A stretch of DNA of 64,000 nucleotides from Hamadaea tsunoensis DSM 44101 (GCF_000428945.1 NZ_KE386822.1:186001-250000); one strand, 5' to 3'; positions 34,358-43,565 are shown, counted from the first letter of the stretch. Numbers and translations: made by a program. Notes: generated by a model not told the origin, from the letters alone.

Positions 34358-35118
34358 GCCGCCTCGCCTGGCGCGTCGCGTACCTGCGGGAGGTACGCGA
34401 CGAGACGCCCAGCGCCCGCACCCTGGTCCTGGACGTGCCCGGCTGGCCGGGGCACCTGCCGGGCCAGCACGTCGACGTGCGCCTGACCGCGCCCGACGGC
34501 TACTCGGCCCAGCGCAGCTACTCGATCGCCTCGGCGGCTGACGGCGATGCTGCCGACGGCGAGGCGGCCGGCGGCGACACCGTCGAGCTGACCGTGCAGC
34601 GCGTACCGGACGGGGAGGTGTCGTCCTATCTCGCCGGTCCGTACGCGGTCGGCGACCCGGTCGAACTGCGCGGCCCGGTCGGCGGCTGGTTCGTCTGGCG
34701 GCCCGCCGATCTCGCTCCCGTCCTGCTGATCGCCGGCGGTTCGGGCGTGGTGCCGCTGATGTCCATGATCCGGGCCCGGGCGGCCGCCGGGAGCAGGATG
34801 CCGTTCCGGCTCGTCTACTCCGCGCGTACACCGGAGGACGTGCTGTACGCCGAGGAGCTGAAGCGGCGTGCGCTGAGTGACCGCGGACTGGATGTGTCCT
34901 ATGTGTACACGCGGCGGGCGCCGGACGGGCACGGGCGGCCGGCGGGCCGGCTGACCGCGGTGGACCTCGCCGAGTGGGGCTGGCCGCCGGAGTTCGAGCC
35001 GGCCGTGTTCGTGTGCGGGCCGACCGGATTCGTCGAGGCCGCCGCGGACCTGCTCGTCGACGCGGGCCACGACCCGCGGCGGATCAAGACCGAACGCTTC
35101 GGCCCCACCGGAGGGTGA
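34354..35118 (+). CDS. Ferredoxin/flavodoxin-reductase-type FAD/NAD(P)H oxidoreductase
   Basis: 254-aa FNR-superfamily protein without an iron-sulfur domain. FAD part has QRSYSIAS, NAD(P) part has LLIAGGSGVVPLMSM and FVCGPTGFVEAAADLL. The TTG start overlapping the previous stop is preferred; an alternative GTG lies at 34327. It probably passes electrons from NAD(P)H to the molybdopterin enzyme encoded just before it. Confidence 0.86.
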   Translation: MSRLAWRVAYLREVRDETPSARTLVLDVPGWPGHLPGQHVDVRLTAPDGYSAQRSYSIASAADGDAADGEAAGGDTVELTVQRVPDGEVSSYLAGPYAVGDPVELRGPVGGWFVWRPADLAPVLLIAGGSGVVPLMSMIRARAAAGSRMPFRLVYSARTPEDVLYAEELKRRALSDRGLDVSYVYTRRAPDGHGRPAGRLTAVDLAEWGWPPEFEPAVFVCGPTGFVEAAADLLVDAGHDPRRIKTERFGPTGG

Positions 35119-35125
35119 CCTGACC

Positions 35126-35398
35126 ATGGCATTCACTGAGACGTTCACCGACGGCAACGCCCTGGCCGGGCCGCTACGGGAGATCTTCGCCCTGGAGATG
35201 ACCTCGGCCGACGGCCGCTGCGTCACCTGCGGGCGCACCGGTCCCGTCGCCGACCTGCGGGTCTACGGCCACGAGAACGGGCCGGGCCTGGTCGCGCGCT
35301 GCCCCGGCTGCGAGGAGATCGTCCTGCGGCTGGTCGTCACGCCCGAGCGCGTCTGGCTCGACCTGCGCGGCCTGGTCTCGCTCGCCGTCATCCGCTGA
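35126..35398 (+). CDS. DUF6510-like zinc-ribbon protein
   Basis: 90-aa protein with two CxxC knuckles, C32/C35 and C59/C62, separated by 23 residues, a probable zinc ribbon. It follows the flavin reductase by 7 bp and closes the three-gene molybdopterin oxidoreductase set, a grouping common in actinomycetes. Role in the complex unknown. Confidence 0.85.
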   Translation: MAFTETFTDGNALAGPLREIFALEMTSADGRCVTCGRTGPVADLRVYGHENGPGLVARCPGCEEIVLRLVVTPERVWLDLRGLVSLAVIR

Positions 35399-35414
35399 TC
35401 CCCTGGGTACGCGG

Positions 35415-36623
35415 TCATCGGGTACGCCGGGCGTGCAGGGTCGCCGCCCGCCGGGTGAGATACCGCTGCTCGGGTACGCTGGCCGTCCGCGCGGCCGCCG
35501 CCCGGTAGTGCCGCTCGGCCGCGTCGGGATCGCCGGCGAGTTCGTGCAGGTGCGCGCGGACGGCGTCGAGCCGGTGGCTTTCGGCGAACCGCTCGTCCAG
35601 GCCGTCGACGAGCCGCAGCCCCTCGGCCGGGCCGTGGACCATCGCCGCCGCGACCGCCCGGTTGAGCGTGACGACCGGGTTGCCCGTCATCCGTTCCAGC
35701 AGCCCGTAGAGGGCGAGGATCTGCGGCCAGTCGGTGTCGCGGACCGAGGGGGACCGGTCGTGCAGCGCGGCGATCGCGGCCTGCAACTGGTACTCCCCGA
35801 CGGCACCGCGGCCGATCGCGGCGTCCAGGACGGCCGTCCCCTCGGCGATCCGGGCCCGGTCCCAGCGGTCGCGATCCTGCTCGGTGAGGGGGACGAGTTC
35901 GCCGTCGGCGTTGGTACGCGCGTCCCGCCGGGCGTCGGTCAGCAGCATCAGCGCCAGCAGGCCGGCGGTCTCCCCGTCGCCGGGGACGAGCCGGTCGAGC
36001 ATCCGGGTCAGCCGGATCGCCTCGCCGGTCAGGTCCGCACGCACGAGGCCGGTCCCGGCGGTGGCCGCGTACCCCTCGTTGAAGATCAGGTAGAGCACGT
36101 GCCGGACGGAGCGCAGCCGTTCGGGGCCGTCGGCCGGCGGCAGTGGGAGCCCCTTGATCTTCTGCTTGGCCCGGCTGATCCGCTGGGCCATGGTCGCCTC
36201 GGGGACGAGGAACGCGCCGGCGATCTCCGCCGTGCTCAGGCCGCCCACCGCGCGCAGGGTCAGGGCGATCGCCGAACCCGGGGTCAGGGCCGGGTGGCAG
36301 CACAGGAACAGCACCGTGAGCGTGTCGTCGACGGCGTACGCGGGCCCGGCGACGTCCCGCGTGGCGGCCATGATCTCGCGCTGGCGGCGGGCGGCCGCAC
36401 TGCGTACCTGGTCGAGGAGTTTGCGGCCGGCGGTCTGCAGCAGCCAGCCCCGCGGGTTCGCCGGCACGCCCTCGCCCGGCCAGTGCGTCGCGGCCGACAG
36501 CAGCGCCTCCTGCACGGCGTCCTCGGCCGCGTCGAAGTCCCCCGACCGCCGGGCGAGCACGCCGAGAACCTGCGGCGCCAGCTCGCGCAGCAGGTCCTCG
36601 ATCGGCGTACCGGCGTGGGTCAC
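35415..36623 (-). CDS. ECF42-type RNA polymerase sigma factor with TPR-like extension
   Basis: 402-aa sigma factor. Region 2 has FDAAEDAVQEALLSAATHWP and PRGWLLQTAGRKLLDQVR; region 4 has LSTAEIAGAFLVPEATMAQRISRAK; residues about 190-400 form the DUF6596/TPR-like C-terminal domain needed for ECF42 activity. It is translated after a YCII/DGPF-type protein gene with a four-base overlap, the hallmark partner of this sigma group. GTG start. Confidence 0.92.
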   Translation of the reverse strand: MTHAGTPIEDLLRELAPQVLGVLARRSGDFDAAEDAVQEALLSAATHWPGEGVPANPRGWLLQTAGRKLLDQVRSAAARRQREIMAATRDVAGPAYAVDDTLTVLFLCCHPALTPGSAIALTLRAVGGLSTAEIAGAFLVPEATMAQRISRAKQKIKGLPLPPADGPERLRSVRHVLYLIFNEGYAATAGTGLVRADLTGEAIRLTRMLDRLVPGDGETAGLLALMLLTDARRDARTNADGELVPLTEQDRDRWDRARIAEGTAVLDAAIGRGAVGEYQLQAAIAALHDRSPSVRDTDWPQILALYGLLERMTGNPVVTLNRAVAAAMVHGPAEGLRLVDGLDERFAESHRLDAVRAHLHELAGDPDAAERHYRAAAARTASVPEQRYLTRRAATLHARRTR

Positions 36624-37036
36624 AGGTCCGGATGCAGGTCCGTGAAGTCGGCCGGGCCCATCAGCCGGCGTACGCGGATCGGCTGCTGCAGCGGCACACC
36701 GCCCGGACCGGGCACCGCCGACAGCTTCGCGGCGATCTCGATCACCCGCTCCTCCGACTCGACGTCCACCAGTTCGTAGCCGGCGAGCATCTCCTTGAAC
36801 TCGGCGTACGGGCCGTCGGTGACGACCGGGGCGCTGCGGCCGTCGCCGACGACGGTCCTGGCCTGCTCGGGACCGGTGAGGGCGTGGTTGGCCAGCAGTT
36901 CGCCGTTGGCCCGCAGCTCGTCGTGCAGCGCGCCGTAGTAGTCCATGTGCGCCTTGATCTCGTCGGGCGCCCATTCGGTCATCGGGGTGTCGACGACGCC
37001 CGGGTTGTAGTCGACGATCAGAAGGTACTTCGTCAT
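36620..37036 (-). CDS. YCII-related (DGPF domain) protein
   Basis: 138-aa protein beginning MTKYLLIVDYNPGV with VVTDGPYAEFKEMLAGYELVDV, the DGPF pattern. Family members accompany ECF42 sigma factors and may be their targets or sensors; enzymatic role is unproven. A GGAGGAAG site precedes the ATG. An ECF42-like promoter is seen about 40 bp upstream. Confidence 0.9.
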   Translation of the reverse strand: MTKYLLIVDYNPGVVDTPMTEWAPDEIKAHMDYYGALHDELRANGELLANHALTGPEQARTVVGDGRSAPVVTDGPYAEFKEMLAGYELVDVESEERVIEIAAKLSAVPGPGGVPLQQPIRVRRLMGPADFTDLHPDL

Positions 37037-37073
37037 GATCTTCCTCCTCGGTGGGTTCCGGACTGCCGCACAG

Positions 37074-37100
37074 GACGGAGCCGCCGCCGGATTCTCGACA
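37074..37100 (-). promoter_or_regulatory. Probable ECF42-dependent promoter
   Basis: On the minus strand TGTCGA (37100-37095) is followed after 17 bp by CGTC (37077-37074). TGTCGA is the -35 reported for ECF42 targets, and the position suits a start about 30 bp before the YCII gene, consistent with autoregulation. Confidence 0.55.
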
Positions 37101-37311
37101 TGTGGCCCGGACGAGAGTGTCACGGGTTTTGTGGGAAATTCCACAGCATGCCCTGTTCGCGCTGGCTGGCATGCCCCTCGATGGTGCACGCTCCCAGTAC
37201 CCCCTTGGTCGACATTGAGGCTGCTCAGAGGTTTGGGTAGGTTACTTCATCGGGTACGCGGGGGACCGGCGGCTCATACCCCTTCAGCGAGCCCGAACGT
37301 GTGGCGAGGTC

Positions 37312-38475
37312 ATGACGGCGACAGAGGCAACCGTGGACGTGGCGGTGACACCCGCCCCCATCGAGAACCCGGCAACCGACGTTCCACCCCCGGCTCCGAT
37401 CCCCAAGGCGCGCAACCGCTACGTGGACACCCTCCGCGCGCTGGCGATCACCCGGGTCTTCCTGCATCACACGCTGTGGATCAGCTGGCTGGCCGTGCTG
37501 TTCCCGTCGATGTTCGTCATGTTCGGCCTGGCCGGCGCGATGACGGCGGCGACGCTGGAACGCAAGGGCCCGGCCACCACCGTCCGTTCGCGGCTGCGCC
37601 GCCTGCTGCCGCCGCTGTGGGCGCTGGCACTGGTCGCGATCCCGCTCATGCTGATCAACGGCTGGCAGCACGATCAGACGAGCCCGCTGCACTGGAAGGA
37701 TCTCTTCTACTGGATCCTGCCGCTGGCCAACCCGCCGGCGAGTTCCTGGGGCGGCCCGTTCGCGCTCGCCCTGTGGTACCTGCGGGCGTACCTGTGGTTC
37801 GTGCTGTTCTCGCCGTTCCTGTGGTGGGCGTTCAAGAAGGCCCCGCTGGTGACGCTGTTCGCGCCGCTGACCTTCGCGGTCCTGCTGTACTCGCCCCTGC
37901 TGCCGCTGCCGGTGAACAAGGTCGGCGACGTGCTGTGGGCGACGGCCTCCTACGGCACCTGCTGGGTGCTCGGCTTCGCGCGGCACACCCGGCTGCTCGA
38001 CCGGATCCCGGTCTGGGCGTGCGTCGCGGCGGCGGTGACGCTCGCCGTGGTCTCCTACGTCTGGGGTGCCCGGCACGACAGCTTCCCGTACGCCGACCCG
38101 ATCGCCGAAACCCTGTGGGGCACCGCGTTCGTGCTGGTCGCACTGCGTGCCCGGCCGACCCTCGCCTGGCTCGACCGGTTCCCCCGGCTGGCCCGGATCG
38201 TGGGAGTGTTCAACGCGCGGGCGATCACGATCTACGTCTGGCAGGTGCCGGTGCTGTTCCTGACCGGCGCGGTTCTGCAGGTCGCCGGGATCACGCCGCT
38301 GACGACCGAGATGAAGGTCCTCTCGCTGGTGCTCGGCGCGCCGCTGACCGCGATCGCCGTGCTGCTCGTCGGCTGGGTCGAGGACGTGGCGGCCAAACGC
38401 CGCCCGGCCCTGGTCCCGGCCACCCCCGGCACCGCGCCGACCCCGGTTCCCACCCCGGCCCCCGCTCCCGCCTGA
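37312..38475 (+). CDS. Membrane acyltransferase (acyltransferase 3 family)
   Basis: 387-aa protein with about ten helices. The N-terminal NRYVDTLRALAITRVFLHHTLW contains the catalytic-type His and Arg of the OafA/acyltransferase-3 family; LWYLRAYLWFVLFSP and WGTAFVLVALRAR follow. Both ends are Pro/Ala-rich. It probably O-acylates a surface glycan or a lipid-linked product; the target is unknown. Family B palindrome copy 3 follows its stop. Confidence 0.85.
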   Translation: MTATEATVDVAVTPAPIENPATDVPPPAPIPKARNRYVDTLRALAITRVFLHHTLWISWLAVLFPSMFVMFGLAGAMTAATLERKGPATTVRSRLRRLLPPLWALALVAIPLMLINGWQHDQTSPLHWKDLFYWILPLANPPASSWGGPFALALWYLRAYLWFVLFSPFLWWAFKKAPLVTLFAPLTFAVLLYSPLLPLPVNKVGDVLWATASYGTCWVLGFARHTRLLDRIPVWACVAAAVTLAVVSYVWGARHDSFPYADPIAETLWGTAFVLVALRARPTLAWLDRFPRLARIVGVFNARAITIYVWQVPVLFLTGAVLQVAGITPLTTEMKVLSLVLGAPLTAIAVLLVGWVEDVAAKRRPALVPATPGTAPTPVPTPAPAPA

Positions 38476-38491
38476 CCTTCAGCCTGACCTT

Positions 38492-38565
38492 CGACGATCT
38501 TGCGCGAATGTCCGGGCCTTCCGGGCATTCGCCGCGAAATTCGGGGCATTCGCGCAAGATCGTCG
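38492..38565. repeat. Family B dispersed palindrome, copy 3 (74 bp)
   Basis: Arms identical to copies 1 and 2, perfect 19-bp pairing, with an inner GGGCATTCG block. It lies 17 bp after the acyltransferase stop and 26 bp from the stop of the convergent MFS gene. Confidence 0.9.
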
Positions 38566-38590
38566 GGCTGCTCCCGGGGGAGCGGCCGGG

Positions 38591-40168
38591 TCAGTGCATC
38601 GGCGCCTGCTGCTCGGCGGCGAGGCGGTCGTTGCCGCTGAGCGTGTGCAGCGGCTTCTCCTTGATGAACACGACCGTGAGCAGGGCGAGTACGGCGAACG
38701 GCGTCCCGAGGAGGAAGAGTTCCGCGGTCGCCTTGCCGTAGATGTCCTGCACGATCGACAGGATCGCCGGGTTCAGCGTCTTCAGGTCCGGCACCGCGGC
38801 GTCGCCGCCGCCCGGCAGCGGGCCGAACTTCTCGGTGAACATGTCGGTGACCTTGGCCGCGAGTACCGCGCCCAGGGCGCTGACCCCGACCGCGCCGCCC
38901 ATGCTGCGGAAGAACGTCAGCGCCGAGGTGGTGGCGCCGAGATCCTGCGCCTCCGCGTCGTTCTGCGCCGCGAGCACCAGGTTCTGCATGAGCATGCCGA
39001 CGCCGATGCCGAGCACGGCCATGTAGAGCGAGATCACCAGTACGCTCGTGTGCGCCCCGATCCGCGACAGCAGCAGCATGCCGACGGTCATCACGAGGCT
39101 GCCCGCGACCAGGTAGATCTTCCACTTGCCGGTCTTGGTGATCAGCTGGCCGGCGACGGTCGAGGAGACCAGCAGGCCGAAGATCATCGGCAGGCTCATC
39201 AGGCCGGCGACCGTCGGCGACTTGCCCAGCGAGATCTGGAAGTACTGCGACAGGAAGACCGTGCCGCCGAACATGGCCAGGCCGACGAAGACGCTCGCCA
39301 GAATGGTGAGGGTGATCGTACGGCTGCGGAACAGCTTCAGCGGGATGATCGGGTCGGCCGCGCGGGACTCCACGAAGACGGCCAGGGCCAGCAGGATCAC
39401 GCCGATCGAGACGAGCAGCGCGGTCCAGCCGGACGCCCAGTCGAACTTGCTGCCCGCCAGCGTCGACCAGATCAGCAGGCAGGAGACACCCGCCGTGATC
39501 AGGAAGGCGCCCAGGTAGTCGATCTTCACTTCCCGGCGTACGACCGGCAGGTGCAGGGTCTTCTGCAGCAGGAAGATCGCGATGAGCGTGAACGGTACGC
39601 CGACCAGGAAGCACCAGCGCCAGCCGAGCCACGACGTGTCGACGAGGAGGCCGCCGATCAGCGGGCCGGCGATGGTGCCGATGCCGAAGACGGCGCCGAA
39701 GACGCCGGAGTAGCGGCCAAGCTCACGCGGCGGGATCATGGCCGCCATGACCGTCATGGCGAGAGCGGTGACGCCGCCCGCGCCGATGCCCTGCACCGCA
39801 CGGCTGACGATGAGGATCTCGACGTTCGGGGTGAACCCGGCGATGAGCGAGCCCGCGACGTAGAGGCCGAGGGAGAGCTGGATGAGCAGCTTCTTGCTGT
39901 AGAGGTCGGCCATCTTGCCCCACAGCGGAACGGTGGCCGTCATCGCCAGCAGTTCGGTGGTGACGATCCAGGTGTAGACGGACTGGCTGCCCTTCAGGTC
40001 GGCGATGATCCGCGGCAGCGCGTTGGACACGACGGTCGACGCCAGGATGGCGACGAACATGCCCAGCATGAGCCCGGACAAGGCCTGCATGACCTCCTTG
40101 CGCGACATCGAGGCCGGCGCGGCGGGGTCGAGTTCGGCGGGGTCCGCCGGAGTGGTGGCTGTCGACAT
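38591..40168 (-). CDS. DHA2-family MDR efflux transporter
   Basis: 525-aa 14-helix MFS exporter. It has ILASTVVSNALPRIIADLKG, a motif A form GKMADLYSKKLLIQ, RAVQGIGAGGVTALAM and IAGPLIGGLLVDTSWLGWRW with FLVGVPFT (motif C region). It follows a TetR gene on the same strand by 37 bp, forming a regulator-pump operon. Substrate unknown. Confidence 0.92.
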   Translation of the reverse strand: MSTATTPADPAELDPAAPASMSRKEVMQALSGLMLGMFVAILASTVVSNALPRIIADLKGSQSVYTWIVTTELLAMTATVPLWGKMADLYSKKLLIQLSLGLYVAGSLIAGFTPNVEILIVSRAVQGIGAGGVTALAMTVMAAMIPPRELGRYSGVFGAVFGIGTIAGPLIGGLLVDTSWLGWRWCFLVGVPFTLIAIFLLQKTLHLPVVRREVKIDYLGAFLITAGVSCLLIWSTLAGSKFDWASGWTALLVSIGVILLALAVFVESRAADPIIPLKLFRSRTITLTILASVFVGLAMFGGTVFLSQYFQISLGKSPTVAGLMSLPMIFGLLVSSTVAGQLITKTGKWKIYLVAGSLVMTVGMLLLSRIGAHTSVLVISLYMAVLGIGVGMLMQNLVLAAQNDAEAQDLGATTSALTFFRSMGGAVGVSALGAVLAAKVTDMFTEKFGPLPGGGDAAVPDLKTLNPAILSIVQDIYGKATAELFLLGTPFAVLALLTVVFIKEKPLHTLSGNDRLAAEQQAPMH

Positions 40169-40205
40169 TTCTTCCTCTGTGGTCGGTGGTGCGGGGGTTG
40201 TGCGG

Positions 40206-40802
40206 CTAGGGCCGGCCGGGATCGCGCAGGCCCTGAGCCAAGCTGGTGAACGCCTCGTCGACGAGGGCGCCCAGAGAGAGCGCCCCGTCGGGAGCCGTCG
40301 CCCAGCGGATGAGCGCGACCCGGAAGGCCGCGCCGGTGACGCCGACGACGAGAGCGGGGTAGCCCGCCGCGTCGACGCCGAGGTGGTCGGCGATCAACCG
40401 AGCCGTCTCCAGCTCGGCCTGCGCGCCGGTGTTGATCAGTCGGGGCAGCAGCGACGGCGTCTTCTCGATCGCCCGCATCCGCAGCACCCAGCGCTCCCGG
40501 TCGGCCTCCATCGCCGCGATGAAGATCAGCAGCGACCGGTGGATCGCCGGGAGCACGGGCATCTTCGGCAGCAACTCGGTCAGGCTGCGCCGCATGCGTG
40601 CGACATCCCCGGGCCGCTCGTCGAGCAGCGCGTCGTCCTTGGTGGCGAAGTAATTGAAGAAGGTGCGCCCGGACACGCCGGCCTCGGCGCTGATCTCCTC
40701 GACGGTGACGTGGTCGAGGCCGCGCTCGGCCGCCAGACGCAGCGCGGCGTCCACGAGGGCGTCGCGGGTCTGCTGCTTCTTCAGGTCACGCCGCAGCACC
40801 AT
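40206..40802 (-). CDS. TetR/AcrR family transcriptional regulator
   Basis: 198-aa regulator; HTH about residues 12-58 (VTVEEISAEAGVSGRTFFNYF) and a helical ligand domain. ATG at MVLRRDLKKQQ is preferred; an in-frame GTG at 40832 lies inside the CAGT-C-ACTG palindrome and has no ribosome site. It probably represses itself and the DHA2 pump downstream. Confidence 0.88.
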   Translation of the reverse strand: MVLRRDLKKQQTRDALVDAALRLAAERGLDHVTVEEISAEAGVSGRTFFNYFATKDDALLDERPGDVARMRRSLTELLPKMPVLPAIHRSLLIFIAAMEADRERWVLRMRAIEKTPSLLPRLINTGAQAELETARLIADHLGVDAAGYPALVVGVTGAAFRVALIRWATAPDGALSLGALVDEAFTSLAQGLRDPGRP

Positions 40803-41129
40803 GCGCCGAACGTACGCAATCCTTTCAGTCACTGCAAACTTAATAACCCACGACCGATCTCAAGATCGCGGCGCCCCATGATCCCGCTTGGATCAGGGAA
40901 ATCACCCGAATCATGGGCCAAGATTCGGGTGAAAACCGTGATCCAAACGGGATCATGGGGCGGCGGCGCGGAGTCGGCCAGCGGTCCGCCCCTGACAAAG
41001 TCGGGGTGCAAGGGTGAAACCGTGACCGGGCCGCGGTGATGAAGGTAAGGAGATGCTGACCGGATCGGTCCGGAGCGGGGCGCGATGATGCCTACCGACC
41101 TCGACCGGCGAGGGGAAAGGATGGCCGGT
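40803..41129. other. Divergent intergenic region with operator candidate and family A copy 4
   Basis: The palindrome CAGT-C-ACTG (40826-40834) lies 24 bp upstream of the tetR start and is a fair operator candidate. Family A copy 4 occupies 40880-40954. The remaining ~170 bp lead to the isochorismatase gene; AGGGGAAAGG (41111-41120) is its ribosome site. Confidence 0.5.
40880..40954. repeat. Family A dispersed palindrome, copy 4 (75 bp)
   Basis: Core like copy 1; pairing runs outward through CCCCAT/ATGGGG, six further base pairs not shared in sequence with other copies. It is the only family A copy between divergent genes. Confidence 0.9.
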
Positions 41130-41711
41130 ATGAAGCGCGCACTCGTCGTCATCGACGTTCAGGAGTCCTTCCGGCAGCGGCCCATCTGGGCCTACTCTTC
41201 GAATCCGGAGGTCGGCAAGCAGGTCGGCCGGTTGGCTGAAACGTTCCGGGCGGCCGGGGAGACCGTGGTCTGGGTGTTGCACAGCGAACCGGGTACCGGT
41301 GGTCTCTTCGACCCGGCGCTCGGGTTCGTACGCCTCTTCGCCGGCCTCGAACCGCGCGACGGCGAACCGGTGATCACCAAGACGTCGCACAACGCGTTCA
41401 CGACCACGAACCTGCAGCAGTTGCTGACCGTGGCCGGGGTGGGGGAGGTCGTGGTCTGCGGGATCCGCACCGAGCAGTGTGTGGAGACGACCGCCAGGGT
41501 CGCGTCCGATCTCGGCTATGCGGTCACCTTCGTCATCGACGCCACGGCCACGAATCCCATCGAGCATCGGGACGCGCCGGCGGGGCGTACCCTCGACGAG
41601 ATCATGGCCGATCCGCGTACGTTGCAGACCGACGAGATCCTGACCCGGACCGAGTACGCGCTCGCCGGGCGGTTCGCCACGATCGCGACCGTGGACGAGA
41701 TCTGCTCGTGA
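41130..41711 (+). CDS. Isochorismatase-family cysteine hydrolase
   Basis: 193-aa hydrolase with the full catalytic triad D9 (LVVIDVQESF), K84 (TKTSHNAF) and C117 (RTEQCVETT). ATG at 41130 is chosen for its spacing to AGGGGAAAGG. Its stop overlaps the start of a GlxA-type regulator (GTGA), so the two are coupled. Such pairs often act on small amides or nitrogen compounds; the substrate is unknown. Confidence 0.88.
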   Translation: MKRALVVIDVQESFRQRPIWAYSSNPEVGKQVGRLAETFRAAGETVVWVLHSEPGTGGLFDPALGFVRLFAGLEPRDGEPVITKTSHNAFTTTNLQQLLTVAGVGEVVVCGIRTEQCVETTARVASDLGYAVTFVIDATATNPIEHRDAPAGRTLDEIMADPRTLQTDEILTRTEYALAGRFATIATVDEICS

Positions 41712-42619
41712 GCCGCGTCCTCTTCCTGCTCGCCCCGGGCGTGCACCTGCTCGATCTGGCCGGTCCCGCCCAGGCGTTCTCGTCGGCGCGCGACTACGGC
41801 CAGGCGTACGAGCTGCACTACGTGGGCGAGCAGGAGGAGGTGCCGACCGCGCAGGGGCTGCCGTTGCGGGCCTCGGTCGCGTGGCCGGAGCTGACCGCCG
41901 ACGATCTTCTCTTCGTGCCCGGCTGGCGGGCGCGTACGCCGGGCAACCGCACGAAGTTCGCCGCCGGTACGCTGCGCCGGCTGGTCGATCACCACCGCCG
42001 GGGCGGCACGGTGGCCAGCGTCTGCGCGGGGGCGTTCGCGCTCGCCGAGGCGGGCCTGCTGAACGGCCGCCGGTGCACCACGCACCACGACCTGCAGGAC
42101 GAGCTCGGCACCTGCTATCCACACGCGACGGTGGTGCACGACGTCCTGTTCGTGGTCGACGGCCGCGTGGTCACCTCGGCGGGCATCGCCAGCGGGATCG
42201 ACCTGGCTCTGCACCTGCTGGCGACCCGGCACGGTCCCGGGTTCGCGGCGCGGATCGCCCGGGAGATGGTCGTGTACGCCCGCCGCAACGGCGACGACCG
42301 GCAGGAGAGCGTGATGCTGCGCCATCGCGGGCACGTGAGCGACGCCGTCCACCGCGTCCAGGACGTCATCGACGCCGGGTTCACGCGCCGGTTGCCGCTG
42401 GCCGAACTCGCCGGGGCGGGCGGGGTCAGCGAGCGTACGCTCACCCGGCTGTTCCATCGGGCGACCGGGCTGACGCCGTTGCGGTACCAGCAGGAACTGC
42501 GGGTGGAACGGGCCGAGCACCTGATCGGGCACGGCGCCACGGTGGAGGCGGCGGCCCGGGCGGTCGGTTTCGAGGACGCCCGCATGCTCCGCCGCCTGCG
42601 GTCGCGCGCCGCCGTCTGA
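41708..42619 (+). CDS. GlxA family transcriptional regulator (DJ-1/PfpI plus AraC HTH)
   Basis: 303-aa regulator. The N-terminal DJ-1/PfpI-like amidotransferase domain has the elbow cysteine C106 in VASVCAGAFALAEAG; the C-terminal AraC helix-turn-helix spans about residues 215-300 (LAELAGAGGVSERTLTRLF). Coupled to the isochorismatase-like gene, its probable target. It ends at RRLRSRAAV, slightly short of the usual AraC tail. Confidence 0.87.
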   Translation: MSRVLFLLAPGVHLLDLAGPAQAFSSARDYGQAYELHYVGEQEEVPTAQGLPLRASVAWPELTADDLLFVPGWRARTPGNRTKFAAGTLRRLVDHHRRGGTVASVCAGAFALAEAGLLNGRRCTTHHDLQDELGTCYPHATVVHDVLFVVDGRVVTSAGIASGIDLALHLLATRHGPGFAARIAREMVVYARRNGDDRQESVMLRHRGHVSDAVHRVQDVIDAGFTRRLPLAELAGAGGVSERTLTRLFHRATGLTPLRYQQELRVERAEHLIGHGATVEAAARAVGFEDARMLRRLRSRAAV

Positions 42620-42660
42620 TCCGCCGCCCGGCCCCTGCGCCGCGCCCCTCACCCTCCCAA

Positions 42661-42735
42661 GATCCCGTTTGGATCAGGGTTGCCACCCGGATCATGGCCC
42701 AAGATTCGGGTGATTTCCCTGATCCAAACGGGATC
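42661..42735. repeat. Family A dispersed palindrome, copy 5 (75 bp)
   Basis: Begins GATCCCGTTTGGATCAGGG and ends CTGATCCAAACGGGATC. Flanks extend the stem as CCCAA/TTGGG. Between the convergent GlxA and DUF4097 genes. Confidence 0.9.
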
Positions 42736-42768
42736 TTGGGCAAGCGAGCGCGAGCGGGGAGGGGGCCG

Positions 42769-43539
42769 TCAGGCGCGGCGGAGGCTGACGTCGCCGGACG
42801 TCGTCGAGACCGTGATCGAGCCCGCCGCCCCCGCCGTGCTGGCGAAGTCGCTGTGCTGGTCGCCGCTCGTCGTCCTCATGCTGACCTGGTACGCCGTCCC
42901 CGTCGACGGCATCGTCACGCCGACGTCGCCGCTGGTGGCCGTGACGGCGACCGTGGTCGGCGCGTCCGCGTACGCGAGCTGGACGTCGCCCGAGGTGACC
43001 GACGCGACCAGCGATCCGGCTTCGAGTCCTTCGCCGGTGATGTCGCCGGACGTCGTCTCCACCTGGATGCGCTGGGTACGCGTACGCAGCAGGTGCACGT
43101 CGCCGGACGAGGCGGTGACGCGGATCGGTCCCGAGGTGCCGTCGACGAGGACGTCGCCCGAGCTGACGTCGGCCACGATCTCGACGGCCGGGGGTACCTC
43201 GATCGCGTAGTCGATGCCGCATTCGCCGTAGAAGCGGGCCTCGTCGCACTCCACCGAGATGATCAGCGTGCTGCCGTCCCAGTGCTCGACGGCCCGCGGG
43301 CGGTGTTCCGTCCAGCGCAGCGTCCGGCCGACCGTGACCCCGCCGGCCCCGTCCCGGGCGCGTACGCGGATGTCGTTGGCATGCATGTCGTCGAAGACGA
43401 TCCGGGTCACCGGCTGCGTGTACGCCTGCGTCTCCTGGACCTGGTGGGTGCCGGGATCGGCGTACACGCGCCAGGCGCCGTAACCGGCGGCGACGAGGGC
43501 GGCGGCGGCGAGCGTGCCCACGATGAAGCGTTGCGACAT
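42769..43539 (-). CDS. DUF4097 family beta-strand-repeat protein
   Basis: 256-aa membrane-anchored or exported protein: one N-terminal hydrophobic segment (FIVGTLAAAALVAAGYGAWR) and a long beta-helix-like domain with repeated TSGDV or SSGDV turns (about seven). This is the DUF4097 pattern. It precedes the response regulator stop by only 26 bp on the same strand, so it is likely co-transcribed with the two-component genes. Role unknown. Confidence 0.86.
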   Translation of the reverse strand: MSQRFIVGTLAAAALVAAGYGAWRVYADPGTHQVQETQAYTQPVTRIVFDDMHANDIRVRARDGAGGVTVGRTLRWTEHRPRAVEHWDGSTLIISVECDEARFYGECGIDYAIEVPPAVEIVADVSSGDVLVDGTSGPIRVTASSGDVHLLRTRTQRIQVETTSGDITGEGLEAGSLVASVTSGDVQLAYADAPTTVAVTATSGDVGVTMPSTGTAYQVSMRTTSGDQHSDFASTAGAAGSITVSTTSGDVSLRRA

Positions 43540-43565
43540 GATTTTCCTCCCCGAGATGCGCAGGT

